Assembly (NCBI RefSeq): GCF_007655135.1
Contig: NC_045129.1
Location: 31,869,122 to 31,933,121 of the forward strand
Length of the DNA: 64,000 nucleotides
Direction of reading: 5' to 3'
From: Punica granatum
Taxonomy: Eukaryota > Streptophyta > Magnoliopsida > Myrtales > Lythraceae
Shown here: one piece after another, positions 33,670 through 46,208 of the stretch
Layout of the letters: each line of letters opens with the position of its first letter
How positions within the stretch are numbered: the first letter of the stretch is position 1
Notes under the pieces: model-generated
The model's input: the letters and a program-made list of their open reading frames with translations, nothing else
The model's database searches: none
What the model was told of the DNA's origin: nothing
Position numbers and translations under genes: made by a program

Positions 33670-33858
33670 ACTACCGCCAACACCGAGGGCGACAAGACTG
33701 CTGAACTTCTCTCTCTATATATCGCCAGAGCTTCACAATTTCATGACTCTTATGCTGGTATCTCTCTCTCTATGCTGAGTCCTAAGCCAAATCCATGTCG
33801 AAGTTCTTCAAAGTCAAAATCTTCCATTTGCGTCTAATCTAATGGGAGTTGTTGCTAT

Positions 33859-33936
33859 GTAACTCGAGCAGATGTGCTCGATGAAGCACGCCAACTGTTT
33901 GATGATATGCCACAAAAAAACTTGTTATGCCAATGC
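33859..33936 (+). pseudogene. Captured PPR-like fragment inside the CACTA element
   Basis: Frame VTRADVLDEARQLFDDMPQK, then N: about one pentatricopeptide motif of the type found in organelle RNA-binding PLS proteins (…DEARxLFDxMPxKN…). The frame is lost soon after (about 33936). Too short for function; likely a second captured host fragment. Confidence 0.6.
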
Positions 33937-34721
33937 CATTGGATTATTACTTCTAATTACTTATACATTTATTTTCACTGTATGGGGAATCAGGACATGC
34001 TTCCATATGTTTTTTACTTTGAATGTTTATTGTTTAATATTTGGTCATGTAATGATAATCTATTCTTTTGTGGTGTCTCATGATGTAATGATGTAATAAT
34101 AGTTTTCATTGTTTGGATATTTTCGATTTGCCAGATTTTTCATGTACCATGTGGAAATGATTTGCAGAGTGATGACTCACCAAGCAAGGAAGATTATCCA
34201 TCTGATAGTGCTGAGCAAGCCCTCTAACATTCTCGGATTATTCAATCACAATAATGTTAACAAATACTCGATTCATCCATTTGTTACTTACTGTAGGGAA
34301 AAAGAGTTGTGAAAAGTGTTGATCATGAAGCCACAAGTGAAGTGAAGAAAGTGGATGTTACTCACATTTGTGAGAGGCTTAATGGTGGATGCACAATGAT
34401 GTTATTCATGCATGAGTAGAAGTGAACTTTATTATTGTTGAATTGAATTTTTATTGTATGTGTATACATTGACCTTGTTGGCTCTTGTTAGAATTCATAA
34501 ATTATTATGTAATACTGCATTGATCATAATTGGATAAGAGTTGTTAAGTTGATTCATGTATAATTATATTTGTCCATATTGCAATTTAGTGTTAGCTTGT
34601 TAACATAATCTGAATGTTAATTTGCCTGAGCTTCTTGTCATACAGTGATTAGGTAACCTGCTGATAGTGCACCCATGGGATTTATCCTCGTGAACTGACA
34701 ATGGGTTAATAACATGCGGTC

Positions 34722-35730
34722 AGTAGACGAGCTATGTACATATGTAATATGCCTGGGCTGACCCAAAACTTTGGTCGACCAAACCATGGTTTTGCCAAAC
34801 CAAATTGGATCGGCCCAGTTCTCATTGGCCGATCCAAAATTTTGGGTCAGCCAAACCGTGGCTTTGTCGACCCAAATCGAGTTGGCCCAAGTGCGCTTTA
34901 GCCGACCAATACTTCCCGACCCATTTTTTGGGTCACCTTTGGTCGAGTCTATGGCGACCCTTTTTTGAATAGGTCATTGGACCTATCCCGATTGTACTTG
35001 AGGCAATCCTTTTAGTTGGGTCGGGATACCTAGGGCGTCCACCCAAATAGGTCGCCCCAGGTCCCCTCTTTTGTAGTGGTATATGTGTGTGTGTGTATAT
35101 ATGTATACAAATTTAGATTAGCGATGTAATAATCTTAACAGATTTAGATTAGCAATGTAATACAAACAGCCTTCACACTCTCCACTCAAGTTCAAATCCC
35201 TTTGATGCCACCTACATGGCTTGTGGCTGGTTTACCTGTATCATAGGATTGTTGCCGTTCAAGTGGACTGAGGGCGAAAGAAATCTGAGCACCTTCTCCA
35301 TATTAAAAATATATATGCATACATTTATGAATAATTAAACATGATATATCCATGCCATTTTCAAATACAATATATATTTCTTCTTTTTCTTATTACTAAG
35401 GAAACCAACTCGTGAGTTGCAATAAATTAATTTTAAAAGTATTATAATTTGATTTCACATTTAATTGTTATATATTAAGTTTCTTATAATCTTTTTGACA
35501 TTTTATTTCTTAGTATTCGTAACATAACCTCTTTCAAGATTTTCTTTTAATTTTCTCATACTCATACCACATCCTATATAGTCCAAAAAATTATAAAAAA
35601 AAATATCAAAGTAAATGGAGATATACTTTTGATCCAAAAACTAGATATAAATTAAAGAGTAAAATCATCAATAAAAAGAACGAAACATAATAAAATATTG
35701 TCGATAGATATTCAAAGTGATGTGATTCTC
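34722..35730 (-). repeat. Right arm of inverted segmental duplication (partner 165-1095)
   Basis: Contains the right end of the CACTA element plus about 650 bp of outer flank. The reverse complement aligns with 165-1095, for instance CATGGCTTGTGGCTGGTTTA (35213) with its complement near 615. Confidence 0.85.
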
Positions 35731-36351
35731 ACTTCAATAAAAATGTTGATGGTTTATCAATTAATATTAGGTTTAGGTTATTTTAACATAAAATTTGCTC
35801 ATATGTTTTAAGTTAATTAAGTTAATATATTCGAAAATTATTATTTTCTTTAATGAAAATGCTTTTTCTATTTTATAAAATTATAATTCAATTGTCAATA
35901 CTTTTAGTTTGTTCTCCTCGTTGACTATTAAATTGTTGATTATTGAATTGCAATAATTAATTTTCATTGAACCTAGAAATATAAAAGATTGATTTATTAT
36001 GTTGATGAGAATTTTGTAAATGGAAGATTTTAATTTTCAAATAACTTTATGATAAAATGTTTTCAAGGATGCAGTGAACTTGAAATTTATTCATTATGTG
36101 TTCATAACCCAAATCTATACTGCTAATTTTCAACTAAACAAATAAAAGAACACAAACATAAATTTAGGAGAAAAAAATTGGTGTTAGAATGAAATGAGTT
36201 TATCTTTGAAGGTCCAAATTACAAAGTCGAATAAATAATATAACAAAGTTGGAAGAAAAGTCTTCACATGGCAACTAACAACTCAACAAATGATATAATG
36301 CAGTGGCATATGCTCTTACTTGACAAATAAGAAATTGCATCAGCACATAAA
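35731..36351. other. AT-rich intergenic DNA, nothing recognised
   Basis: No frame or repeat supported up to the LINE tail. Confidence 0.5.
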
Positions 36352-39300
36352 GTTTTCTTTTGGATAAATGGCAATACTTCATTTATAGCAAAATGTATTT
36401 ACATCAAGTAGCCATACCCCAGTACAACTCGTACAAACTGCGATACCCCAAAAGTCCACCAATTAACTGTGAGCAACATTAGAAGGATAAAGTATATGAC
36501 CCGCTAAGACAAAATGTACAATCTTAAACGAGACTCGCGGGTAAACGAACAACTTTGCTTGCACATCTGCAAAAATCTTCCGAACTATAGCAGCTGATGA
36601 CGAGACTTGCCTTTGGTAGTTTCTGTCATTTCTCTCCCTCCATATACAAAATATGTACTGAGTCGATAGAAGCTTAAGACAAATAACATCGAGCTTCTAG
36701 CAACGAAAAGAGGAGATCCAGCAAAGCTCTGAATTCCAATCCACGATAGATCTATGCAAGCCAATTCGAGCCAATAGACTTCTCCAAATTCCTTGAGTAA
36801 CTAGACATTCAAAAAAGAGATGGTCTCAAGTCTTCAACTGCATATTGCAAAATTCACATTCAACTGCACTAAGCGGAATCCTCCATTTTAGCAATCGGTC
36901 CTTTGTATCCAACTTATTATGTACACAAAGCCAACTAATAAAAGAAGATCGAGGAAGTTGTCCATCAAACCAAATTGCATTCATCCATTCCATTGTTGAA
37001 CCTCTAGCTCTTAAACACTTCCAGGCATTGGTGATAGAAAATTGCCTAGATTTGTGAGGTGTCCACATGACTCTATCATGTTTAGAGAGTTCAATTGTTG
37101 CAGTCAAGTCTCGAATCCGAGCAGCTTGCGAGTCCAAACTTCTCGGCCAGTGCTAATGGCCCGTACCAAAACTACACTAACTTTTGCATGTTCTGTAAGT
37201 GATGGAAAACACCATAGTCCCCTGCAACAAAAGTAAATAAATGGTCCAACTGGTAGCCAGGCATCGTACCAAAAAGACATACTCGTGTCTAAGCTAATTT
37301 TGTAACTGATATAAGGAAACATCAAAGCTCTAAGCTGCATAAGTTTTCTCAAATTCCATGAGCATTGGTAACCGTAAAGAGCAAATACTCCGTCCTTTTA
37401 TTAAGTATTTAGCAGCCCAATCCACCCAAAGAGATCATGAACTCATTAAGAGAGACCATAATTTTTTTAACACACATGCATTGTTCCACAAAACTAAATC
37501 CCTGATGCCGAGACCTCCTTCAGCCTTTGGAAGAAATACGGTTTCCCAGCTGATCTTGCCCCCGCCTACATGCTGCTCTAGACTTCTCCAGAGGAAGAAT
37601 CTGCACTTATGTTGTACTAATTTGATGACTTTTTTTGGAAGAATGAAGTGAGAACACCAATAGCTAGCCATACCGAAGAGTACATAGTTGATCAACTGCA
37701 CCCTATTTGCATAAGATAAGTGCTTCACAGACCAACTCTTGATTCTTTTCACAATTCTTTCTGTTAGAGCCTCACAATTCTTCGAAGAGAACTTTCCAGA
37801 AACAAGAGGAAGCCCTAAGTATCGCACAGGTAGTGTACCTTTATTAAACCCAGAATCACTCACCAATTGAGAGACACTTTCCTCATTAATGCCTCCCATA
37901 AAAATCTCAAATTTCTCAGGATTCAGCTTTAGACCAGACCAATTATAAAAGGTATTCAATACATCTAGAATAGCCATGATAGACTCCTTAGAACCCTTTA
38001 TGAGTAAGAACAGATCATCTGCAAAATAGAGATGGGTCAACTTTAAAGACTTTCACGTTGGATGAGAACCAACTCTACCTTCAGTTGCAGCGGTGTCCAA
38101 AAGGTTTGAGAACACCTCTCCATAGCAATGACAAATAAATATGGGGATAAAAGATCTCCCTACTTCACTTCCCGCTAGCCTGGAAAATATTCGGCTAAGG
38201 ACCCATTAAGTGCCACTGAGGAATAAGGAGAAGTGATGCAGCCTTTGATCCACTAGAGAAATATAGGAGGAATTCCCATGGCCTCCAAGCTATTAAGAAT
38301 GAAGTCCCAATTTAAAGAGTCAAATGCCTTCATAAGATCGATCTTTATGGCACAACGAGGGGATACTCCTTGTCTGTGATAGTTCCTCACAAGCTCGTGA
38401 GCAAGTAATACATTATCTAAAATTTTCCTTCCCTACACAAAAGCCGTTTGGTTCAAGCTTATAACATCGAGGAGCACTTCTTTCTATACTACATTGCAGC
38501 ATGATATATGATGGAAATCCCTTATGCAATCAGTTTTTTTCTTCTTTGGAACGAGAGCTATAATCATTGAATTCATCTCCCTACGTAGCTCACATGTAGA
38601 AAAACAATGTTGCATAGCTCCAATAAAATCTTTTTGAACAATTTGCCAAGCATGCTTATAAAAGTACACTGTGAAGCCATCTGGAACAAGGAACTTGTCA
38701 TCCCCCATCGAGAATAAAGCTGCTTTAATCTCCTCTTCGGTGATAGATGACATAAGCGATTGATATTTAGTGTGAGGGACCTTTCTTTTAAGAATAGAAG
38801 AAAGTTGTGCGGCCGAGACCTCTACAACGTGATTATCCTTACAACCCAAGAAATCCTGATAGAAGTTGAATGCTTCCGCTTTTATTTCCTATACTCCTTC
38901 CAACTTGGCACCTAAAGTAGAATAAAGAACTCGTATGGTAGTCCTTGCATCTTTTTCCTTTACTGCTTTGTGAAAGAAAGAAGTATTTGGTCTCCCTCTC
39001 AACCATGTCACCCTTGACTTTTGCTTCAGAAATTTCTCCTCTTTGTCAATTACTTCTACAGCTTTACCCTCAATTTCACCTCCTTCTTGATAGTCTCAAT
39101 AGACAAACAATCACTTTCAGTAGAGTAGCTTGAACGTAAATAAACTCGGTTTGCATATCGATGACCTTCATACGCACATTCCTAAATTAAGTTCTATTAA
39201 AGTCTCTCATATGCTTCTTAAGGATCATCAACTTCTTGTACAACACAACCATTGGAAACCTCTTGAACCTCTGTCCAAACACGTCCTACTAGCTCCATAT

Positions 39301-40144
39301 ATTCCGAGTGTTCGGTCCAGAAGTGAAAAAACTTTAACGGCTTAGGGGCAGCATTCTCCTTATCACCAAACCTCAATAGAGCGGGACTATGGTAAGAAAT
39401 ACTTGGAGAAAGAAATTCCATAGCTAAAGAGATATCCTCTGGAAACCACATATCATTTACCAAGACCCTTTCAATCTTCCTAGCTTGGAATCCCTCTTGT
39501 CTTTTATTGCTCCACGTATAGTAACAGACTACAAAGGGATGATTTGTGAGCTCAGCTGAAGTGAAGAAATCATCGAAATCCCTCATACTTTGATCAATGA
39601 CTACCTCCCTCCCAACTGCTTTGACCTCTTCTAAATCTTTAATTGCATTAAAATCACCCATCAACACCTAAATGTGCCTCATACTTCTAGCCAAGGCCCG
39701 CAAATCATGCCATAACACCTTCCTTTCCAACAGATCATTCGAAGCATAAACAAAAGTAACTACGATCCAACCAACTCCTTTAGGAACATTTAACAAAAGA
39801 TATATAAATTGACTAGATTTGCTAAGTATTTGCACTTGAAAATCCTCCCGGACCATTATCCACAGCCTATAATTGCCGGTAAACTGGTAATCCTCCACCA
39901 AATGCCAACCTTTCCACTTATCTGCTATACCTTTACAATTATTCTACTTATCTCACATTTCAATGATGGCAAAAACCCCTATATCATGATCATTCACAAA
40001 CTTATGATCCATTTTCTGCTTAGGAGCTTTACCGCCTTTGCCCGTCCTCGACTTCCTTTGTCCCTACACTCTCAAGACTGCTTGCGCCACTCCCATTGTT
40101 GTGCTTCTTATATCTCCCAGCCGAATTTCTTTCACCTTAGCAAC
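36352..40144 (-). pseudogene. LINE (non-LTR retrotransposon) ORF2 half: endonuclease and reverse transcriptase
   Basis: Minus strand, decayed. Coding order: apurinic-type endonuclease (GVFAIIE near 39970, KWKGWHLVEDYQF, WIVVTFVYASND, MGDFNAI near 39660, and SYHSPALL near 39390 where active LINEs have SDH); reverse transcriptase (PDGFTVYFYKHAW near 38690, ALVPKKKK, FADDLFLLI near 38020 as the catalytic box, GLKLNPEKFE, RYLGLPL); then the zf-RVT region (WFDGQLPRSSFISWLC near 36960, DRLLKW). Stops at several points, e.g. after RSMRHI (39668) and at 38484. The 3' end near 36352 reads AAGTATTGCCATTTATCCAAAA, a common plant LINE tail. The 5' half lies beyond the Ty3 insertion. Confidence 0.92.
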
Positions 40145-40933
40145 TGATGCGAACCCCACGAGACCTGCCGCAAGACCCGACAACAAAGACTGGAAATCGA
40201 ACCCGGATCGCCAATAGAGGTTAAGAGGGATGGAATACTGACCCGATGGTTATAGAAAACCAAGAACCAATATTATAAAGAAATGGAATTTTGACCCGAT
40301 GGTTATAGAAACCAAGAACCAATATTATAAGTAGCCGAGAATTACAAGCATCCAAGCTTACAATCTCGGAAGGTTGCCGAAGAACAACTTAGAGGAAAAT
40401 TCTCACCAGCATAGTCTGAAAAACGCCCTTAATCAGCTATTCAGCCTCCTTTATATAAGCCTAGGAGAATCTGGAAACTAATAAACTTGGCAATTGGAAT
40501 ATCTTTAGTTTCCTAAAGCCGAAATTAATAGAGGAAACTAAATAAAGGCCCCCTATAATATTTGGCAATCTTTCTATTCCTTCTTTAGCATCTCTTAGCT
40601 TTTCTTATGCGTCTACTCTTATTTTGGATGGGCTATCGACTATCTCAAGACAAGTTAATTGGGTAAGGCCCTTTAGGGACCCAATCGAATTAGTCTCCCC
40701 TAGGCCCAAAAAAACCCGCAAACGAGCTCTCCACAGCTTGCTGGATTTGTCTTGCCTTCGCTCGTGTGATTGGTCCACTCGAAACATGCAAGCCTCCAAG
40801 ATCTTGTGCATCAACTCCCTCTTTACGAATCCAACTTCCGAGCTCGTGTGCTTCAGCCTCATCATCGTGCCCACGATGCTCATCACGAAGTCTTTCCGAC
40901 CTAAGCTTGTCGGTTTGACCCAGAGTCGTATCA
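40145..40933 (-). repeat. 3' LTR of the Ty3/gypsy element
   Basis: 789 bp. It holds an internal 53-bp tandem duplication (GACCCGATGGTTATAGAAA... at 40240 and 40293), also in the other LTR, and the last ~80 codons of the polyprotein (stop at 40690). Confidence 0.93.
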
Positions 40934-43900
40934 TTCCCCCTCTCTTCAAAAGGATTCGTCCTCGAGTCTGAACCTGCATCAAAGGGAGAAAGATCAGAAA
41001 CATTAAAAGTCGAACTTACTTGATACTCACCTGGAAGATCAATCTTATAAGCATTGTCATTGATCTTATCCATAACTTGAAATGGTCCATCTCCACGTGG
41101 ATTCAACTTACAATTCCTCTTATTCGAAAATCTCTCCTTCCTTAAGTGAACCCAAATCCAATCTCCAGGTTGAAAAGTGATCCGCTTCCTTCCTTTGTTG
41201 GCTCGGGTTGCTGCTTGTTCATTCTTCTTCAAAATGTTTTGCCGAGCCTCTTCATGAATCTGTTTCACCAACTCTGCCTTTTTCTTTCCAACAAGATTAG
41301 AAAGCTCATTTACAGGCAAAGGAATCAAGTCCAATGGAGTTAGTAGATTAAAACCATAAACAACCTCAAATGGTGAAAACTTTGTGGAAGAATGGATGGT
41401 CCTATTATATGCAAATTCAACGAATGTAATGCAATCTTCCCAAGCTTTCAAATTCTTTCCAATCACAGCGGGCAACAAAGTGCCCAAGGTTCGATTGACA
41501 ACCTCGTTTTTTTCATCTGTTTGTGGGTGACAGGTAGTAGAAAACAACAAAGTTTTTCCCAACTTAGCCCACAGAACTCTCCAAAAATGACTCAAAAATT
41601 TCGCATCCCTATCACTCACAATCGTCTTAGGGACTCCATGTAAACGCACCACTTCCCTAAAGAAATGATTTGCCACATGAGTAGCATCATCGGTTTTATG
41701 ACAAGGGATAAAGTGTACCATTTTTAAAAATCTGTCAACAACCACAAAGATAGAATCTCGACCATTCCTAGATCTAGGCAGACCCAAAACAAAATCCATG
41801 GAGACATCAGTCCAAGGGTGACTCGGAACAGGTAATGGCATGTAAAGTCCATGTTGATGAATTTTCGATTTAGCCTTCTTACATGTGGTGCACCTAGAAC
41901 AAATTCTCTCGACATCTCTTTTCATGTGAGGCCAAAAGAAGTGCTCTTTCAGAATATCCAAGGTCTTAGCAACTCCAAAGTGCCCCATCAACCCTCCCCC
42001 ATGAGACTCCCTAACAAGTAATTCACACATGGAACTCTTTGGAATACATAGCCTATTTTCGCGAAACAAATATCCCTCATGCCTATGAAACTTATCAAAC
42101 ACTCCATTTTCACACGCAGCAAACATAGCAGTAAAATCAGGGTCATGCTCATACAACTCCTTAAAATGCTCGAACCCAAGAAACTTAGCTCCAAGAGTTT
42201 AAACAAGGGCATACCTGCAAGATAAGGCATCGGCTACCACATTCTCCTTACCTTGCTTGTATTGGATCACATATGGGAACATCTCAATGAACTCAATCCA
42301 ACGTGCAGATCTGCGATTCAACTTACCTTGGCCCTTCAAGTGCTTCAGTGATTTATGGTCCGTGTGAATGATGAACTCCTTAAACCATAAGTAGTGCTGC
42401 CACGTCTCCAGTGCTTTCACCAACGCATATAACTCCTTGTCGTAGGTAGAGTAGTTCAAAGCAGCCCCTTTAAGCTTCTCAATGAAATAGGCAATGGGCC
42501 TCCGGTCTTGCATAAGAACAACACCTACACCAATTCCAGAAGCATCACATTCGATTTCAAAAGGTTTATCGAAATCTGGTATAAGTAGCAATGGAGCTGA
42601 ATTTAGCTTTTCTTTTAATGTATTGAAAGCCTTCTCTTGCTCTTCTCTCCACTTGAACCTAACATCCTTCTTGATGATTTCTGTCAAAGAAGCAGCAATG
42701 GTACTGAATTTCGGCATGAACCTTCGATAGAATCCCGTTAGGCCGTGGAAACTCCTCACTTCAGCGATAGTGGTAGGTGTAGGCCAATCCTTGATTGCCT
42801 TTACCTTCTCTTCATTGACCTCCACGCCCCTGGCACTAACAACGAAACCAAGAAAAACAACTCTATCCAAGCAAAAGCTACACTTCTTGAGATTAGCATA
42901 CAACTTCTCACGTCTTAATGACTCAAGGACACATCTCAAATGTTCAACATGGCCATCCAAACTCTTGTTATATATCAGAATGTCATCAAAATAGACAACC
43001 ACAAATTTCCCAATGTAAGCACGCAAAACATGATTCATAAGATGCATAAAAGTGCTGGGTGCATTAGTTAAACCAAATGGCATTACCGTCCACTCATACA
43101 ATCCATGGTTGGTTTTAAAAGCTGTTTTCCATTCATCACCTTCTTTCATTCGAATCTGGTGGTACCCACTCTTCAAATCAATCTTAGAAAATATAACGGA
43201 ACCGTGCAATTCATCCAACATGTCATCTAATCGAGGAATGGGATGTCGATATTTTACCGTGATCTTGTTCACAGCTCGACAATCGACACACATCCTCCAA
43301 GTCCCGTCTTTCTTTGGAACGAGCAAAACAGGGACAGTGCATGGGCTTATACTTTCTCAAACATGTCCTTTGGCCAATAGCTCCTCAACTTGCCTTTGAA
43401 GTTCTTTAGCCTCTTCCGGACTACTTCGATAGGCTGGTCGGTTTGGAATATGAGCTCCTGGAATAAGATCAATTTGATGCTCAATCCCTCTTATTGGTGG
43501 TAGTCCCGGTAGCATCTCTTCGGGAAAGACATCTTCGAATTCCTGCAAGAGAGAAATAGCAACACTAGGCAAAGTAGAGTCAAGGTCAGAAATAGAAAGA
43601 TAGATCTCCTTGTATAAGAACAAATCACCGGTCTATTAGCCTTACAAGCACCCTTGATCTCTCTTTCTTTTGCATAAAAACTCAATTTCCTCTCTTTTTT
43701 TCTGAACTCTCCATCTTTTCACTCTTGTTTTTCACATTCTCTCCACTTTCTTTTCTCTCAAGATCACTCTCTCTCTTTTTGTTTTTCAGCCACTTTCTTA
43801 CTCTTCTCACTAAGAGACCTTTTAATTCGAATATGATCCTCAAACACCTGAGTCGGTGTCAAGGGTGCAATTGTTACTTTCTTCTTGTCCTTTACAAATG

Positions 43901-45500
43901 AATATTGGTTCCTATACCCCTCATGTATCACTCTCCTGTCGAACTGCCATGGTCTCCCAAGCAACACATGGCTAGCACTCATTGGTACAACATCACAAAG
44001 AATCTCATCCCGGTACTTTTCAATACAGAAAGACACAAGAACCTGTTTATTTACCTTCACTTCACCGCATTCATTCAGCCATTGGAGTTTGTACGGCTTG
44101 GGATGTTTTTGGGTATGCAAACCGAGCTTGTCTACCATCAACTTGCTGGCCACGTTCACGCAACTTCCTCCATCAACAATCAACCCGCACACACGATCCT
44201 TCACATGGCAACCAGTGTAGAAGATATTCTCCCTTTGCACCTTATCACCATCCTCTCTAACTTGAACATGTAGGGCTCGCATGATAACCAAGGCTTGACA
44301 TTCAACCGCATGTTCGACGTCACTAGCATCTTCGAGTGGATGCATGGAATCACTATCTTCTTCTTCCTCAATCTCGATATCCCCATTCTCCATCATAATC
44401 ATGGTCCGCTTGTTCGGACATTGGGAAGCAATGTGACCCGAGCCCAAACAACGAAAACATTTGATATCATGATTTCTTTGAGGTTCAGAAGAAGTTTTAC
44501 CCTTATCCTTGCTATTGGCTTGGGTCTCGGAGGTGTCTTCCTTTGGCTTATAATCAGTCTTCTCGTCCGGTTTCGAAGAAGAACCCCACTTCGATCTCCA
44601 AGACGCTGAACCAGAAGCTTCGACCTTTGAAGATGTTCGACCCTCTCTCTTGAACTACCTCTCAACCTTCATGGCCATGTGTACCACATCGTCAAACTCC
44701 ACATAATGTAGTAGCTCAACTACATTAGTAATCTCTCGATTAAGGCCACAGATGAATCGAGCCATGGTTGCTTCTCGGTCCTCCTCAACATTAGCGCGTA
44801 TCATGGCTATTTCCATCTCCTTGTAATAATCCTCCACCGACTTGGAACCTTACTTCAGACTTTGCAACTTCAAGTGCAAATCCCGATAATAATGGGCAGG
44901 AACAAACCTTCTTCTCATTACTGCTTTCATTTCCTCCCAAGTATCAATACGAGGCTCACGATTCCTGCGTCTACTCACAACTAATTGGTCCCACCAAACA
45001 ATGGCATAATCGGTGAAAGCAACTGCAGCCAATTTAACTTTCTTTTCCTCTGAATAATTATGACAATCAAACATAAGCTCAACCTTCCTCTCCCATTCAA
45101 TGTAAACATCGGGATCGTTTTTACCTTGGAATGGAGGTATGATCAGTTTTATCGAACCTGTGTTATGGTCCACGGCGTCTCTTCTCCGGTGCTCCCTACG
45201 AACGAAATACCTTGGTCTGACTCCTCTTCCTCTACCACTCCCCCAAGTAGCATCGGAGGCCACTTCCTCTTCTTCATCATATGCCTCTTCATCAAAGGTA
45301 TCAACGGATGATTGTCGGTGGGGTCTCCTAGCCCGTGGCACGGGCATAGGTTGCAGCCATTCCAACCGTTCATCTTGCCTATCCAACCTTTCTCGGAATT
45401 CACCGAAAACCATGTTCATGCGCTCAAACTGTTGTTACATGGCTCATAACGTCATGTTCAGATCAGGCCCTCTGTCATCTCCACTATTTTCCTGTGACAT
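40690..45500 (-). pseudogene. Gag-pol polyprotein of the Ty3/gypsy element, several stops
   Basis: Starts MSQENSGDD at 45500 and stays largely in one frame. Gag: [19 protein letters not shown] (45140 region), VWWDQLV, CCHC knuckle CFRCLGSGHIASQC (44460-44420). Protease: VDGGSCVNVAS (44190). [15 protein letters not shown], catalytic YFDDIL (42990). RNase [24 protein letters not shown]. Integrase: HFG...CSRCTTC finger (41900), MDFVLGLPRS, VSDRDAKF, NEVVNRTL as the D-D-E core, then RGDGPFQV and DNAYKIDLPGEY. Premature stops: TGA 45444-45446, TAA 45435-45437, TAA 44850-44852, TAG 44655-44657, further stops between 43763 and 43624, TGA at 43357-43359 and TAA at 42199-42201. The integrase-to-end part (42156-40690) is open for 488 codons. 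The element can no longer make its full protein set. Confidence 0.93.
40934..40947 (-). other. Polypurine tract of the Ty3/gypsy element
   Basis: GAAGAGAGGGGGAA on the minus strand, directly before the 3' LTR start TGATACGACTC; plus-strand DNA primer site. It lies inside the polyprotein frame. Confidence 0.85.
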
Positions 45501-46194
45501 GATAAAATATGCAATTAAAGGATCCTCACGCGCTCCCTCACGTGTTTACACTCGGTAAGATGCCACTCAAAACACTCGTGTTTTCACTCAAAATAGGCTT
45601 TTATCCTCTGATGTTCTTACACACTCTTGCCTTTTTCCTCTCTTAATTTCCTCTTCAAAGTTCTAGGGCAACTAATCAATCCGATCGCAAGGCAGAAAAC
45701 GAGTTCAACTCGAACAACTTATAATATAAGATCCCGAAAAACTATATTTTGATCCAAAGAAAATGATATGACACAATCTGACCCAACAACGTAGTTTATG
45801 GATATGATAGAAGATACTGAGTACGGAAGATGATCAAAATATATGTGAAGGAATGAGACCGAATGCACAAAGATAGGATGGACACAAATACAATCAGGGA
45901 AAAATACAAAATGAGAGTAACTATGACAGGTCAACTTAAGGCCAAGACGATTACAACACAAAGCAACAAATTGTGCAATAAATTCTTCGCCCATGAAGAC
46001 AGCAAATGGTGCTACGAACAACACCCAATGATACCTCCTTTTTTTTGCACTTTTCTTTCTTCTTCTTTTTTTTTGACGATTTAGATAACTAAGAACAGAT
46101 CAGACAAGATTAATGGAAAGGATAGAAATGGAAGCTATATCTAAAAATTCTAGAATGAAGAACAAGGATAGATGAAACCTCGATTGGAGCTTAA

Positions 46195-46206
46195 GCTCTG
46201 ATACCA
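46195..46206 (-). other. Primer binding site (initiator tRNA-Met)
   Basis: TGGTATCAGAGC on the minus strand, two bases inside the 5' LTR, exact for the plant iMet site. Confidence 0.93.
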
Positions 46207-46208
46207 AA

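Larger units (their letters stand above)
32947..35078. mobile_element. Non-autonomous CACTA (En/Spm) transposon carrying host gene fragments
   Basis: 2132 bp with termini CACTACAAAAAAGGGAC and, inverted at the right end, CACTACAAAAGAGGGGAC, flanked by the 3-bp duplication GTA (32944-32946 and 35079-35081). Both subterminal regions hold many GGGTCGCC, GCGACCCA and CCGACCCAA motifs, the usual transposase binding arrays. No transposase. The interior carries a SKP1-like piece (33521-33669) and a PPR-like piece (33859-33936), making it a Pack-type element. Confidence 0.92.
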
